This document shows, in pieces, positions 17,791 to 26,350 of a DNA stretch of 64,000 bases. The DNA lies in NCBI GenBank assembly GCA_023488905.1, contig JAMDCQ010000013.1, forward strand, positions 124,001-188,000, read 5' to 3'. The stretch is from Candidatus Bathyarchaeota archaeon. Its GTDB lineage: Archaea > Thermoproteota > Bathyarchaeia > Bathyarchaeales > Bathycorpusculaceae. The translations under genes and the position numbers were made by a program. Within the stretch, counting starts at the first letter, position 1; each line of letters starts with the position of its first letter. The notes under the pieces were generated by a model. It searched no databases. It worked only from the letters and a program-made list of their open reading frames with translations, and was not told where the DNA came from.

Positions 17791-19077
17791 ATGCATTCGT
17801 CAGCGAAGGTAGACCACGTCCTCAACGTCAGGATCACACACAAAACAGCGCACGTACCGCTGATGGAAGCAGTCGCTTTTAAAGAAAAAGCCCAAGCCCT
17901 CACAGAATTACAGGCAGTAGAAGGCGTAGAAGAGTGCCTTTATTTGCAGACGTGTAACCGCATCGAAGTCTACCTCGTCGCGGAAAAAGCAGAGAACACG
18001 GGTGTAGTCGCCAAAGAGCTCTTGGCGAAGAGAGCTGGCGAACACATAGAGGAAGCAAAAAAAGCCATAGAAACCAGCATGGACAACGAAGCATTCGAGC
18101 ACTTACTGCGAGTCACCTCAGGCATGGAGTCCATGGTTATCGGCGAAGACCAAATCCTAAACCAAACCTGGGACGCCTACCTCGAAGCCGACAAAGCCAA
18201 AACCCTCGGCCCCATCCTAAAACACCTCTTCAACCGCGCCGTAATCGTCGGCAGACGCGTCCGCAGCGAAACAGGCATCAACAAAGGCGCGGTCTCGGTT
18301 GGGTCAGCCGCCGTAGAATTAGCCAGTAAACTTCTCGGGAGCTTAGAGGACAAAAAAATTCTAGTTATGGGCGCAGGCGAAATGGGCACATTGGTCGCGA
18401 AAGCGCTTGCCCGCCGCTGTTTAAGCCCGATTTTCATTGCCAATCGAACTTACGACCGCGCTGTTAAGCTTGCGCAAGACCTGTCAGGTCAAGCAGTCAA
18501 GTTCGACAGGTTCGACGAGGTCATGGTAGACGCTGACGTAGTTATCTGCTCAACCTCAGCACCCCACAACCTACTCACAAAAGAAATCGTTATTCGTTTG
18601 ATGGGTAAACGCCAAAACAACAACACTCTAGTAGTTATCGACATCTCCAACCCGCGTAACGTAGAAAAAACCGTCACCGAAGTCTCAGGCGTCAAACTCT
18701 ACAACATCGACGACCTGCAGTCAATAGCTGATAAAAACAAGGCGCAACGAGAAGCAGCCATCGAGAAAGCCACCAAAATCCTCGAAAAAGAACTCGTGAT
18801 TTTAGAGGAGGAAATGAAAAGCTTCAGCGTCCGCTTGATAATCTCAGAAATCCTCTCACAAGCTGAAGAAACCCGCCAAAGAGAACTCGTAACAGCGCTA
18901 AACATGCTGGGCGATTTAGACGAACACCAGAAGCGGGTCATAAACGATTTAACCTCAATTCTGCTTAAACAAACTTTTATTCCAATTGTAGAAAACTTGA
19001 GGGCAGCCGCCAAAAACGGCGACAAACAAACCATCGACACAGCAATAAAATTGTTCGAGAAAACGGAGAAAAAATAA
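17791..19077 (+). CDS. hemA: glutamyl-tRNA reductase
   Basis: Reduces glutamyl-tRNA to glutamate-1-semialdehyde with NADPH, the first step of C5 tetrapyrrole synthesis. 428 residues from ATG 17791. Earlier in-frame codons would overlap the TATA box, so this start was preferred. Catalytic Cys55 lies in LQTCNRIEVY. GMESMVIGEDQIL follows near residue 108, GRRVRSETGINKGAVSVGSAAVE near 150 and the Rossmann motif ILVMGAGEMGTLVAKAL near 190. A C-terminal helical dimerisation domain closes the protein. It heads the rightward cbi operon, with cbiX/C starting one base after its stop codon. Confidence 0.96.
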   Translation: MHSSAKVDHVLNVRITHKTAHVPLMEAVAFKEKAQALTELQAVEGVEECLYLQTCNRIEVYLVAEKAENTGVVAKELLAKRAGEHIEEAKKAIETSMDNEAFEHLLRVTSGMESMVIGEDQILNQTWDAYLEADKAKTLGPILKHLFNRAVIVGRRVRSETGINKGAVSVGSAAVELASKLLGSLEDKKILVMGAGEMGTLVAKALARRCLSPIFIANRTYDRAVKLAQDLSGQAVKFDRFDEVMVDADVVICSTSAPHNLLTKEIVIRLMGKRQNNNTLVVIDISNPRNVEKTVTEVSGVKLYNIDDLQSIADKNKAQREAAIEKATKILEKELVILEEEMKSFSVRLIISEILSQAEETRQRELVTALNMLGDLDEHQKRVINDLTSILLKQTFIPIVENLRAAAKNGDKQTIDTAIKLFEKTEKK

Positions 19078-19078
19078 C

Positions 19079-20158
19079 TTGCCAAAAACCACCCACGACA
19101 ACGTCGGTTTAATCTTAATCGGACACGGCAGCAAACTTCCCCACAACAGAGAAAACCTCGAAAAGTTAGCGCAAATCATGAGGGAACGCTCCAGCTTCAA
19201 AGTCGTAGAAATCTCTTTTATGGTTCGAAACTCGCCCACGATTCCAGAAGCCATCGACACCATAGCCAAGCGGGGCGTCAACAAAATCGTTTTGGTTCCC
19301 GCCTTCCTTGCGCCGGGCGTGCACACGACACAGGAAATTCCCGAACTCATTGGCGTAAAAGACAAAGAATCCCAACTCTCCCAAAAAGGCATCCAACTCA
19401 TCTACGGCGACCCCATAGGTGCGGACGAATGCATCGCCGTTATTTTAGAAGAAAAAGCCCTAAAAGCCTTGGGTGAAGATTGGGAGCACCACCATGCACC
19501 CTTCAAAGCAAACGCCCCAATTGCTCTGCCCGTAGCGTCTACACAAATCTTCGACAAGAGCATGACGCTTATCCGCCCAGAAATCCAAGATGTTCTCGCT
19601 AAGGCACCTAAGAATCAGGCCGCCATAATCGAGCGGGTTGTGCACACGACCGCTGACCCCGAATTCGCAAAACTACTCGTCATCAGCGACCAAGCCGTAG
19701 ACGCAGGCGTAGCCGCGATTCGATCAGGCGCTAAAATCTTTACAGATGTCAAGATGATTAAGGCAGGCATAAACGAGGCACGGGTGCACAAGTTCGGCTG
19801 CAAAGTCCTAACATACATCGACGATGCACGCGCCACAAAAACGGCATCCGAAGAAGGCATCACACGCTCCACTGCCGCTATGCGTCTCGCAATTGCCGAC
19901 GGAGCAGACGGAGCCATCTTCTTAATCGGCAACGCACCCACCGCAGCCTTCGAGTTGGCAGAACAGGTCAAAAAGGGCAAGGTCAAGCCTGCGTTGATTG
20001 TTGCGGTGCCTGTGGGCTACGTTGGCGCTGCTGAATCCAAAGAAGAAATCGCCAAACTGCCAGCACCATACATAATTACGAAAGGACGTAAGGGCAGCAG
20101 CACCATCGCAGTAGCCATCTTCAACGCCCTGCTTGCCATGGCGGAAGCCCAACAGTAA
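19079..20158 (+). CDS. CbiX-CbiC fusion: sirohydrochlorin cobaltochelatase plus cobalt-precorrin-8 methylmutase
   Basis: 359 residues from a TTG start. Residues 1-125 are a short archaeal-type CbiX chelatase: LILIGHGSKLPHNREN with metal ligand His16, and VPAFLAPGVHTTQEIP with His82. Residues 150-359 are CbiC: IIERVVHTTADPEFAKLL with catalytic His189, TDVKMIKAGI near 220, and VAVPVGYVGAAESKEEI near 316. The first domain inserts Co2+ into sirohydrochlorin. The second moves the C11 methyl to C12 to form cobyrinate. These are the first and near-last steps of the corrin ring pathway, so fusing them is unusual as a channelling idea and may simply reflect gene adjacency. Two separate genes would each be about this domain length. 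Confidence 0.92.
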   Translation: MPKTTHDNVGLILIGHGSKLPHNRENLEKLAQIMRERSSFKVVEISFMVRNSPTIPEAIDTIAKRGVNKIVLVPAFLAPGVHTTQEIPELIGVKDKESQLSQKGIQLIYGDPIGADECIAVILEEKALKALGEDWEHHHAPFKANAPIALPVASTQIFDKSMTLIRPEIQDVLAKAPKNQAAIIERVVHTTADPEFAKLLVISDQAVDAGVAAIRSGAKIFTDVKMIKAGINEARVHKFGCKVLTYIDDARATKTASEEGITRSTAAMRLAIADGADGAIFLIGNAPTAAFELAEQVKKGKVKPALIVAVPVGYVGAAESKEEIAKLPAPYIITKGRKGSSTIAVAIFNALLAMAEAQQ

Positions 20159-20170
20159 GGAAGCGAAAAT

Positions 20171-21271
20171 ATGGCGCGGTTTCTGAAATACGGCATCACA
20201 ACGGGCGCAACAGCCGCAGCAGCAGCCAAAGCCGCAACAACCGCCATCGTCAAAGAGCCCGTGGACCGCGTTGTCATCCCCACACCGATTGGCTTACGTT
20301 TTGAAGTACCCGTAAAAAGCAGCAGAAAAATCTCAGCTGACACAGCAGAGGCAGTTGTGGTTAAAGATGCTGGGCAAGACATCGACGCTACAGACAAAAT
20401 GGAAATCACCGCCACCGTCAAACTCACCAGCGACGGCAAAATCACCGTCAAAAGCGGCGAGGGCATCGGCACAGTCACCAAAGCAGGCTTACAAGTACCT
20501 ATCGGCGAAGGAGCCATCAACCCCACCCCAAAAGCCATGATAACCGAAGCCGTAAAAGAAGCCCTCCCACAGGGCAGAGGCGCGGAAGTCACAATCAGCG
20601 CACCCGAAGGCGCAAACATCGCCAAAAAAACCACCAACGCCAAACTCGGCGTAAAAGGCGGCATCTCAATTCTCGGCACGACAGGCGTGGTTAAGCCGCT
20701 CTCCCTTGAAGCATGCAGGCGTTCGTTGGTACCTCAAATCGACGTTGCCATCGCGCGGGGCTATAAGCGCATTCTCTATGTGCCTGGTAACATCGGCGAA
20801 CGGATTGCTAAAGAGAAATTCGGTGTACCTGAAGATGCGATTGTGCAGACAGGCGACTTCGTCGGCTACATGCTCGACAAAGCCGTGGAGAAAGGTGTGA
20901 AAGAGATCATTGTTCTGGGTCACTCTGGGAAGCTGGTTAAGGTTGCTGCCCGACTCTTTAACACTCACCATAAAGTCGGCGACGCAAGAAACGAAGTAGT
21001 TGCATCCTACGCTGGCGCAGCAGGAGCAAACCAGAAAACCATCAGGGAGCTCCTGAAAGCAAACACAACCGATGAAGCGACAGAAATCCTGCGGCAAGTC
21101 AACCTAATCGAGCCCACCTATGACCTCATCGCCGAACGGGTACACAAACAAGTCAGCGACCGAGTAGAAAACAAAATCACAATTAGCGTCGTAATCGTAG
21201 CTATGGACGGAAGAGTCCTCGGTATGGATCAAAACGCACGGAGCAACAAACCTTGGCAAAACTTAACATAG
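20171..21271 (+). CDS. cbiD: cobalt-precorrin-5B C1-methyltransferase
   Basis: SAM-dependent methylation at C1 in the anaerobic pathway. 366 residues from ATG 20171. The N-terminus FLKYGITTGATAAAAAKAA is the CbiD signature. GTVTKAGLQVPIGEGAINP lies near residue 100. GGISILGTTGVVKPLS near 165 and VPGNIGERIAKEKF near 203 complete the family pattern, and LGHSGKLVKVAA follows. A weak ribosome-binding sequence (AAGGAAG) lies at 20158-20164. CbiD is specific to the cobalt-early route, which with CbiG fixes the pathway type. It overlaps cbiE by 19 bp. Confidence 0.96.
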   Translation: MARFLKYGITTGATAAAAAKAATTAIVKEPVDRVVIPTPIGLRFEVPVKSSRKISADTAEAVVVKDAGQDIDATDKMEITATVKLTSDGKITVKSGEGIGTVTKAGLQVPIGEGAINPTPKAMITEAVKEALPQGRGAEVTISAPEGANIAKKTTNAKLGVKGGISILGTTGVVKPLSLEACRRSLVPQIDVAIARGYKRILYVPGNIGERIAKEKFGVPEDAIVQTGDFVGYMLDKAVEKGVKEIIVLGHSGKLVKVAARLFNTHHKVGDARNEVVASYAGAAGANQKTIRELLKANTTDEATEILRQVNLIEPTYDLIAERVHKQVSDRVENKITISVVIVAMDGRVLGMDQNARSNKPWQNLT

Positions 21272-21915
21272 TCGGCGTCGGACCGGGCTCAGCAGATTAC
21301 GTTACGCCAGCCGCAAAAAAAGCGGTTGAGAAAGCAGAGCTTGTTATTGGGGCACAGAGGAGTTTAGCGCTTTTCGCAGGCGAAGTCAAAGGCGAACAGA
21401 TTGTTTTAACCGCCAAAAACATTCAAAACTCCCTCAAAAAGGCGGCAGAGCTAGTTAAGGCGGGTAAAGAGGTGGCTTTGCTGTCAACTGGCGACCCCGG
21501 CTTCTCAGGTTTGCTGCACACCGCACTTGAAAGCGGCTTATTCAACCCAGAAAACATCAACATTGTACCAGGTGTCAGCGCCATTCAAGCTTCCGCAGCC
21601 CGCTTAGGCATAAGCTGGGACAACGCACGCTTATTCACCTTCCACGAAGGCGACGTCTCCGACGACGCAAAAAGCAAACTGGTCTCCGCCTATCAATGCG
21701 GACGCACCATCATGTTGCTGCCTGCGCCGAAGGGGTTTGCACCCAAAGATATCTCAGCGCTGCTACTTGAAACAGGCGCAGCCCCAAAAACCCCAGTGTA
21801 CATCTGCGAAAACGTCACCTTAGAAAACGAGAAGATCACCCGAACGACTCTGGAAAAAGTAGCAGCCCAGAGCTTCGGTTCCCTATGTGTTATGGTTATC
21901 AAGCAAACAGCTTAG
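21253..21915 (+). CDS. cbiE: cobalt-precorrin-7 C5-methyltransferase
   Basis: Methylates C5, working with CbiT on the same intermediate. 220 residues from a TTG at 21253 inside the end of cbiD. It has the tetrapyrrole methylase N-terminus LNIVGVGPGSADYVTPAA, then STGDPGFSGLLHTAL near residue 77 and PGVSAIQASAARLGISWDNA near 102, with TFHEGD characteristic of CbiE. It is separate from CbiT, whereas many bacteria fuse the two as CobL. The stop codon is TAG. Confidence 0.94.
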   Translation: MAKLNIVGVGPGSADYVTPAAKKAVEKAELVIGAQRSLALFAGEVKGEQIVLTAKNIQNSLKKAAELVKAGKEVALLSTGDPGFSGLLHTALESGLFNPENINIVPGVSAIQASAARLGISWDNARLFTFHEGDVSDDAKSKLVSAYQCGRTIMLLPAPKGFAPKDISALLLETGAAPKTPVYICENVTLENEKITRTTLEKVAAQSFGSLCVMVIKQTA

Positions 21916-21938
21916 TTAACAGAAAAGTGGACAATACA

Positions 21939-22559
21939 ATGACGAAAAATTGGCCTTACAAGACCCCCGGCATTCCAGACGAGAGCTTTAACCAAAGCGA
22001 CGCGGTTCCTGGACCAACCAAAGAAGAAATCCGAGTCATCACCATAGCCAAAGGTAGACTCAACGAAGGACAAGTCGTTATCGACGTTGGCTGCGGAACA
22101 GGAGGCTTAACCGTCGAGGCAGCACTGCAAGTCGGCGTGAAAGGAAAGGTTTATGCTTTTGACGAGGACGAAGCCGCAGTTACATTAACGAAGAGTAACC
22201 TGCAGAAATTCGGTGTAGAAGGCAACGTCTCGCTGGCGAAGGGTAAAGCACCTGAAGCGCTTATCGCCCTGCCAAATGCGGACGCCATTTTTATAGGGGG
22301 AGGGGGGGTCTCTCTGAGAGCAGTTATCCAGACCGCACACTACAAACTCAAACCAGCAGGCAGAATCGTCATAAACGCCATACAACTTGAAACCGCAACA
22401 ACGGCCATCGCTGAACTCAAAGCGTTAGGCTACAAAGACATCGACGTAACCAGCATCTCTGTCGCAAAAGGAAAATCTACCAACAGTGGAACCATGATGG
22501 TCGCACGAAACCCCATCACAATAGTCACTGCAACAAGAACCGCTGGAGGACAGCTTTAA
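21939..22559 (+). CDS. cbiT: cobalt-precorrin-6B C15-methyltransferase (decarboxylating)
   Basis: Methylates C15 and decarboxylates the C12 acetate. 206 residues from ATG 21939 (MTKNWPYKTPGIPDESF), the usual CbiT opening. An upstream in-frame extension into cbiE is not CbiT-like. A class-I SAM site DVGCGTGGLTVEAALQVG lies near residue 50 and VYAFDEDEAAVTL near 73. The acidic/Gly loop AIFIGGGGVSLRAV near 118 aligns with the conserved FIGGSGG segment. That loop is encoded by an unusual G-rich stretch that matches the intergenic module family (see 22286-22324). Its stop is followed at once by the GTG of cbiL. Confidence 0.94.
   Translation: MTKNWPYKTPGIPDESFNQSDAVPGPTKEEIRVITIAKGRLNEGQVVIDVGCGTGGLTVEAALQVGVKGKVYAFDEDEAAVTLTKSNLQKFGVEGNVSLAKGKAPEALIALPNADAIFIGGGGVSLRAVIQTAHYKLKPAGRIVINAIQLETATTAIAELKALGYKDIDVTSISVAKGKSTNSGTMMVARNPITIVTATRTAGGQL
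22286..22324 (+). repeat. TATA/G-rich module-like sequence inside cbiT
   Basis: Reads ATTTTTATAGGGGGAGGGG, then GGGTCTCTCTGAGAGCAG. The intergenic minus-strand copy at 45750-45785 reads TTTTTATAGGGGGAGGG and then TCCTCTCTGAGAGCA. The two agree over more than 25 bases with one gap in the G run. Here it encodes the conserved glycine loop of CbiT. It could be a functional internal promoter, a repeat insertion tolerated by the glycine codons, or chance similarity favoured by Gly codons. Confidence 0.5.
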
Positions 22560-23324
22560 GTGGGCGTATTCATCGGCATCGGCGTCGGTCCAGGCGACCC
22601 AGAATTACTCACGCTCAAAGCGGCAAAAGCACTTAAAACAGTAGACGTCATCTGCATTCCGAAGTCGCACGCTAACAAACCCAGCATGGCGTTGGGCATG
22701 GTAAAAGGCATCCTTAGCGAGCGCAAAAAACCCGCTGAAATGCTTGAACTCGTTTTCCCCATGACCAAAGACGACCTCAACAACCGCAAACTCTGGGTAG
22801 AAAACGCAGCCATCGTAGCCTCCAAAGCCAAAAAAGGCAACGTCGCCTTCATCACACTCGGCGACCCCATGCTCTACAGCACATTTCTCTACCTCTACGA
22901 ATGCATCAAAGAAACCTACCCCGAAATCGAACTGGAAATCATCCCAGGCGTAACCTCCGTCACCGCTGTCGCAGCAAGCTCCAAGCTGCCACTCGCAGAA
23001 AAAGAGGAAGTAGTCACCATCATCCCCTCCGACCTTGACCCCGCCAAAATCGAAGAAGCCGCCAAACACGCAGACAACATAGTGTTTATGAAATGCGCTT
23101 TCCGCATCAAAGAATTGCTCCCCATCTTGCTCAAGTCAGGGTTCACAGAAAACTCTACCGTCGCATTGGTGAAGCGGTGCACGCTGTCGAAGGAGAAGGT
23201 GATGGTAGGCAAGCTTAGCGAAGTCAGCGGCTGGGACGTAACTGAGGATTACTTTTCAGTAGCAATCGTCAAGAAGAGTCAGGTTCCTATTCATTGGAAA
23301 CAGAACGGAAGTTGCAAAGCATGA
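22560..23324 (+). CDS. cbiL: cobalt-factor II / precorrin-2 C20-methyltransferase
   Basis: First ring methylation after cobalt insertion, at C20, using SAM. 254 residues from GTG 22560, directly after the cbiT stop. FIGIGVGPGDPELLTLKAAKAL is the N-terminal SAM-binding motif. VAFITLGDPMLYSTFLYLYE near residue 98 and EIIPGVTSVTAVAASSKLPLA near 125 are CbiL/CobI-type signatures. The gene overlaps cbiF by the ATGA arrangement at 23321-23324. Confidence 0.94.
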   Translation: MGVFIGIGVGPGDPELLTLKAAKALKTVDVICIPKSHANKPSMALGMVKGILSERKKPAEMLELVFPMTKDDLNNRKLWVENAAIVASKAKKGNVAFITLGDPMLYSTFLYLYECIKETYPEIELEIIPGVTSVTAVAASSKLPLAEKEEVVTIIPSDLDPAKIEEAAKHADNIVFMKCAFRIKELLPILLKSGFTENSTVALVKRCTLSKEKVMVGKLSEVSGWDVTEDYFSVAIVKKSQVPIHWKQNGSCKA

Positions 23325-24085
23325 ACAAAGTTGTGTTTATCGGTGCAGGATCAGGCGACCCCGAACTCATCACCCTAAAAGGCAAAAAATGGCTTGAACA
23401 AGCCGACATAGTCATCTACACAGGCAGCTTACTCAACCCCGAATACCTCAAATACTGCAAAAAAGACGCAGAACTCTACGACAGCGCAAAGATGGGTCTC
23501 CCCGAAATGCTCAAAATCATGGTCCAAGGCGTCAAAACAGGCAAACAAGTCGTGCGCCTCCACGACGGCGACCCAAGCTTCTACGGCGCCATCCAAGAAG
23601 TCATGACCACACTAGACAAAGAAGGCATAGAGTACTTCCGAATCCCGGGCATCAGTTGCCTCCTAGGCGGCGCAGCAACGCTCAACCGCGAACTGACCCT
23701 GCCAAACATATCTCAAACCGTCATAATTACTCGCCCCGAAGGCAGAACCCCCGTACCAGCCGCAGAGAGCATAGAGAAACTCGCGGCACACCAAGCCACC
23801 ATGGTCATCTTCCTCGGCACGCCCCACATCGCCCGCGTTGTTGAAGACCTCCAGAAAGGAGGCTACTCCAAGGACACGCCCTGCCAAGTTGTGTACAAAG
23901 CCACGTGGCCAGAGCAGAAAATCGTCAAGGGCACCCTCGCAGACATCGTTGCAAAAGTCAAAGCGGTAGGCATAACCGAAACCGCACTAATCTTTGTGGG
24001 TAAAGTCCTCGACCCAGAAGCCTACGATTTATCTAAACTCTACGACCCCAAATTCACCACAGCATTCCGCAAAGGCGAAGAGTAA
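23321..24085 (+). CDS. cbiF: cobalt-precorrin-4 C11-methyltransferase
   Basis: Methylates C11. 254 residues from ATG 23321, whose first bases overlap the stop of cbiL. An earlier in-frame ATG would add a non-homologous extension. VVFIGAGSGDPELITLKG opens the protein. VIYTGSLLNPEYLKYC near residue 34 is diagnostic of CbiF/CobM, and RLHDGDPSFYGAIQEVM near 84 and PGISCLLGGAATLNRELTLP near 112 follow. Its stop lies one base before the ATG of cbiG. Confidence 0.95.
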   Translation: MNKVVFIGAGSGDPELITLKGKKWLEQADIVIYTGSLLNPEYLKYCKKDAELYDSAKMGLPEMLKIMVQGVKTGKQVVRLHDGDPSFYGAIQEVMTTLDKEGIEYFRIPGISCLLGGAATLNRELTLPNISQTVIITRPEGRTPVPAAESIEKLAAHQATMVIFLGTPHIARVVEDLQKGGYSKDTPCQVVYKATWPEQKIVKGTLADIVAKVKAVGITETALIFVGKVLDPEAYDLSKLYDPKFTTAFRKGEE

Positions 24086-24086
24086 C

Positions 24087-25172
24087 ATGTACGACAGGGG
24101 CATAGCAGTCATTGCTGTAACACGGCGCGGCGTCGAAACCGCGCTGAAAATTAAGAATGCCCTTGACCATGCAGGTTTGGGCAGCACAGTTTATGCCCCA
24201 AAAAAATACAGCCAAAACGGCGTCGCCGCCATCGACAATAACCTCGGAGATCTCTTCAAAGACACCTACAGAAAAGTAGACGCCTTAGTTGGGGTTATGG
24301 CAACAGGGATAATTATCCGAGCAGTGGCGCCTCTACTTGAAAGTAAACTCACTGACCCCGCAGTGATAGGCGTGGATGTCTCAGGCAAATTCGTCATAAG
24401 CCTGCTAAGCGGACATTTGGGAGGCGCAAACGAGCTGACCAGAATCATCGCCGAGGGCATCAGCGCCACGCCAGTTATAACCACAGCCTCTGACAGTATG
24501 GGCAAACTAAGCGCGGATGAACTCGCCCGAACCCTGCATTTGTCGATTCAAAACCCAAACAGCCTCGTCGCCGTGAACTCCGCTATAATAAACGGGGATC
24601 GCGTCGTGGTTATTTTGGTGGATGAGGTCAAGGTTCCTCTTGGCGGACTTGGCTGTTTCGAGGTTAAAAAAGTACAAAACATCAAAGAAGCACATGAAGT
24701 ACTTGGTGCCTACGACGCGGGAATCATAATCACAGATGAACCAGTCACGGCCCCAAAATTCAGCAAACCTGTCACCATACTGAAACCCAAACGCATCGTA
24801 GTCGGGTTGGGAGCACGCAAAGACACCCCAGCAGACAGCATAGTCGCAGCCGTGCATGCAGCGTTGGAACGTGTGCATATACCGCTTTCAAGGGTTCACT
24901 GTTTCGCAACCGTAGATATAAAACGCAATTCAAAACCCATGCTTAACGCGGTAGAAAAGTTGGGTGCACAGCTTGAATTCTTAAGCGTTGAGGCACTTCG
25001 CTCAGTCACTTATGATGACCTGTCGCCTGATTCAGCGATGGTACAAAACAAAATCGGTATAGGAGGAGTATGCGAACGAGCAGCACTAAAAATAGCAGGA
25101 CCAAACGCAAAGTTGATTCTAAAAAAGACCAAACTAAACGGAGTAACAGTCGCGGTAGCCGAGGCAGAGTAA
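24087..25172 (+). CDS. cbiG: cobalt-precorrin 5A hydrolase
   Basis: Opens the C20 lactone ring and releases the C20 unit as acetaldehyde, a step found only in the anaerobic pathway. 361 residues from ATG 24087. An N-terminal domain (GIAVIAVTRRGVETALKI, then VGVMATGIIIRAVAPLLESK near residue 68) includes the family signature SLLSGHLGGANELTR near 106. A C-terminal CobE-like domain begins at RIVVGLGARKDTPADSI near 233 and ends NKIGIGGVCERAALKIAG. The last 103 bases overlap the start of cbiH in another frame. Confidence 0.95.
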   Translation: MYDRGIAVIAVTRRGVETALKIKNALDHAGLGSTVYAPKKYSQNGVAAIDNNLGDLFKDTYRKVDALVGVMATGIIIRAVAPLLESKLTDPAVIGVDVSGKFVISLLSGHLGGANELTRIIAEGISATPVITTASDSMGKLSADELARTLHLSIQNPNSLVAVNSAIINGDRVVVILVDEVKVPLGGLGCFEVKKVQNIKEAHEVLGAYDAGIIITDEPVTAPKFSKPVTILKPKRIVVGLGARKDTPADSIVAAVHAALERVHIPLSRVHCFATVDIKRNSKPMLNAVEKLGAQLEFLSVEALRSVTYDDLSPDSAMVQNKIGIGGVCERAALKIAGPNAKLILKKTKLNGVTVAVAEAE

Positions 25173-25897
25173 GCGTCGTCGGCATCGGACCCGGCAGCCC
25201 CGAGCACATGACGCCTAAAGCCCGAAGCGAAATCGAAAACGCAGACGTAGTCGTAGGGTACGGTACATACATCAAACTCATCCAAAACATCATCAAAAAA
25301 GAAGCCGAAGTCATCTCGGGCACCATGGGCAAAGAGGCAGAACGCGCCCAAATCGCAGTTGACAAAGCCAAAGCGGGCAAAGCGGTCGTTATGGTTTCCA
25401 GCGGCGACCCAGGCGTTTACGGAATGGCAGGCGTCGTCTTAGAAGTAGCCGCCAAAGACAAATTCGCCGTACCAGTCGAGATTGTGCCCGGCGTAACCGC
25501 CGCAACAGCCGCATCCGCCATCCTCGGAGCACCACTCATCAGCGACTTCGCCGTCATCAGCCTAAGCGACCTATTGACGCCGCTAGAGAAAATTGAGCGC
25601 AGACTCGAAGCCGCCTCACAAGCCGACATGTCGATTGTGCTCTACAACCCCCAGAGCCAAGGGCGCATCGAGCCGCTTGCCAAGGCTTACGAGATAATGA
25701 TGAAGCACATGGACCCTAAAACGCCGGTGGGCATCGTGAGGCAAGCGGGCAGGGAAGGACAAAACTTCACCATAACGACGCTTAAGGACATGCTGAACTG
25801 CGACATCGACATGGTCACCACCATAGTCGTGGGCAACTCGGCAACAAAAGTCATCAACGACAAGATGGTCACATCAAGGGGCTACGACATAACATAA
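25070..25897 (+). CDS. cbiH: cobalt-precorrin-3 C17-methyltransferase
   Basis: Methylates C17 and contracts the ring. 275 residues from ATG 25070, preceded by a purine-rich AGGAGGAGT directly at the start. The catalytic domain begins VSVVGIGPGSPEHMTPKA at residue 34. Before it lies a basic, Ser/Arg/Lys-rich 33-residue extension encoded within cbiG. No later ATG, GTG or TTG gives a better domain start. VMVSSGDPGVYGMAGVVLE near 108, EIVPGVTAATAASAILGAPL near 136 and LYNPQSQGRIEPLAKA near 190 are CbiH/CobJ motifs. Last gene of the operon, followed by an oligo-T run. Confidence 0.93.
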   Translation: MRTSSTKNSRTKRKVDSKKDQTKRSNSRGSRGRVSVVGIGPGSPEHMTPKARSEIENADVVVGYGTYIKLIQNIIKKEAEVISGTMGKEAERAQIAVDKAKAGKAVVMVSSGDPGVYGMAGVVLEVAAKDKFAVPVEIVPGVTAATAASAILGAPLISDFAVISLSDLLTPLEKIERRLEAASQADMSIVLYNPQSQGRIEPLAKAYEIMMKHMDPKTPVGIVRQAGREGQNFTITTLKDMLNCDIDMVTTIVVGNSATKVINDKMVTSRGYDIT

Positions 25898-25900
25898 TAA

Positions 25901-25907
25901 TTTTTTT
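25901..25907 (+). terminator. oligo-T transcription stop after cbiH
   Basis: A run of seven T residues four bases after the cbiH stop, at the convergent junction with vapC. Archaeal RNA polymerase terminates at such T tracts without needing a hairpin. It would end the hemA-cbi operon. Confidence 0.5.
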
Positions 25908-25915
25908 GATTCTGA

Positions 25916-26350
25916 TTAATGAGTCGAGTGCTTGTTTGGGTATTCAATAAGCCCACGAAATTTTGAGTTTTCAAATCGCTTCGCCAGTTTAAAATCAAGA
26001 GTAAGCAATCGAATATCTAAATTATCAGCAAGCGACAAAAAAGAAGCATCATAAACAGCAATATTATACTCCAACGCCAAATTCATCGCGTCAACGATAA
26101 CCTCGCCAAAGCTGTGTACACCAAAAAGGTTCATGATTTCAAGGGCTTTGGTGAACGCTTTTTCGGCCCCTTCAACGGTCAATTTATTCGGCGCCTTACA
26201 TTTTATGGCGTTAGCAACTTCATAATAACTAAAATCCAAAATGTGAAGAAACGTGTGCTCTGAAATTTTTTTTAGCGCCCAATCAGAATGTTCCTCGGGA
26301 ATAACTATGGCGATGATAACTGATGAATCCACGACTACTTCAGTGACCAT
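25916..26350 (-). CDS. vapC: VapC-type PIN-domain ribonuclease toxin
   Basis: 144 residues with the PIN acidic cluster: Asp8 (VVVDSSVIIAI), Glu44 (YYEVANAIK), Asp101 (VYDASFLSLA) and Asp119 (LLTLDFKLA). These coordinate Mg2+ for RNA cleavage. The start overlaps the end of the antitoxin gene by 11 bp, the normal VapBC arrangement. The pair sits between the corrin synthesis operon and the cobalt transport genes, with no sign that it is functionally tied to them. Target RNA unknown. Confidence 0.9.
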   Translation of the reverse strand: MVTEVVVDSSVIIAIVIPEEHSDWALKKISEHTFLHILDFSYYEVANAIKCKAPNKLTVEGAEKAFTKALEIMNLFGVHSFGEVIVDAMNLALEYNIAVYDASFLSLADNLDIRLLTLDFKLAKRFENSKFRGLIEYPNKHSTH

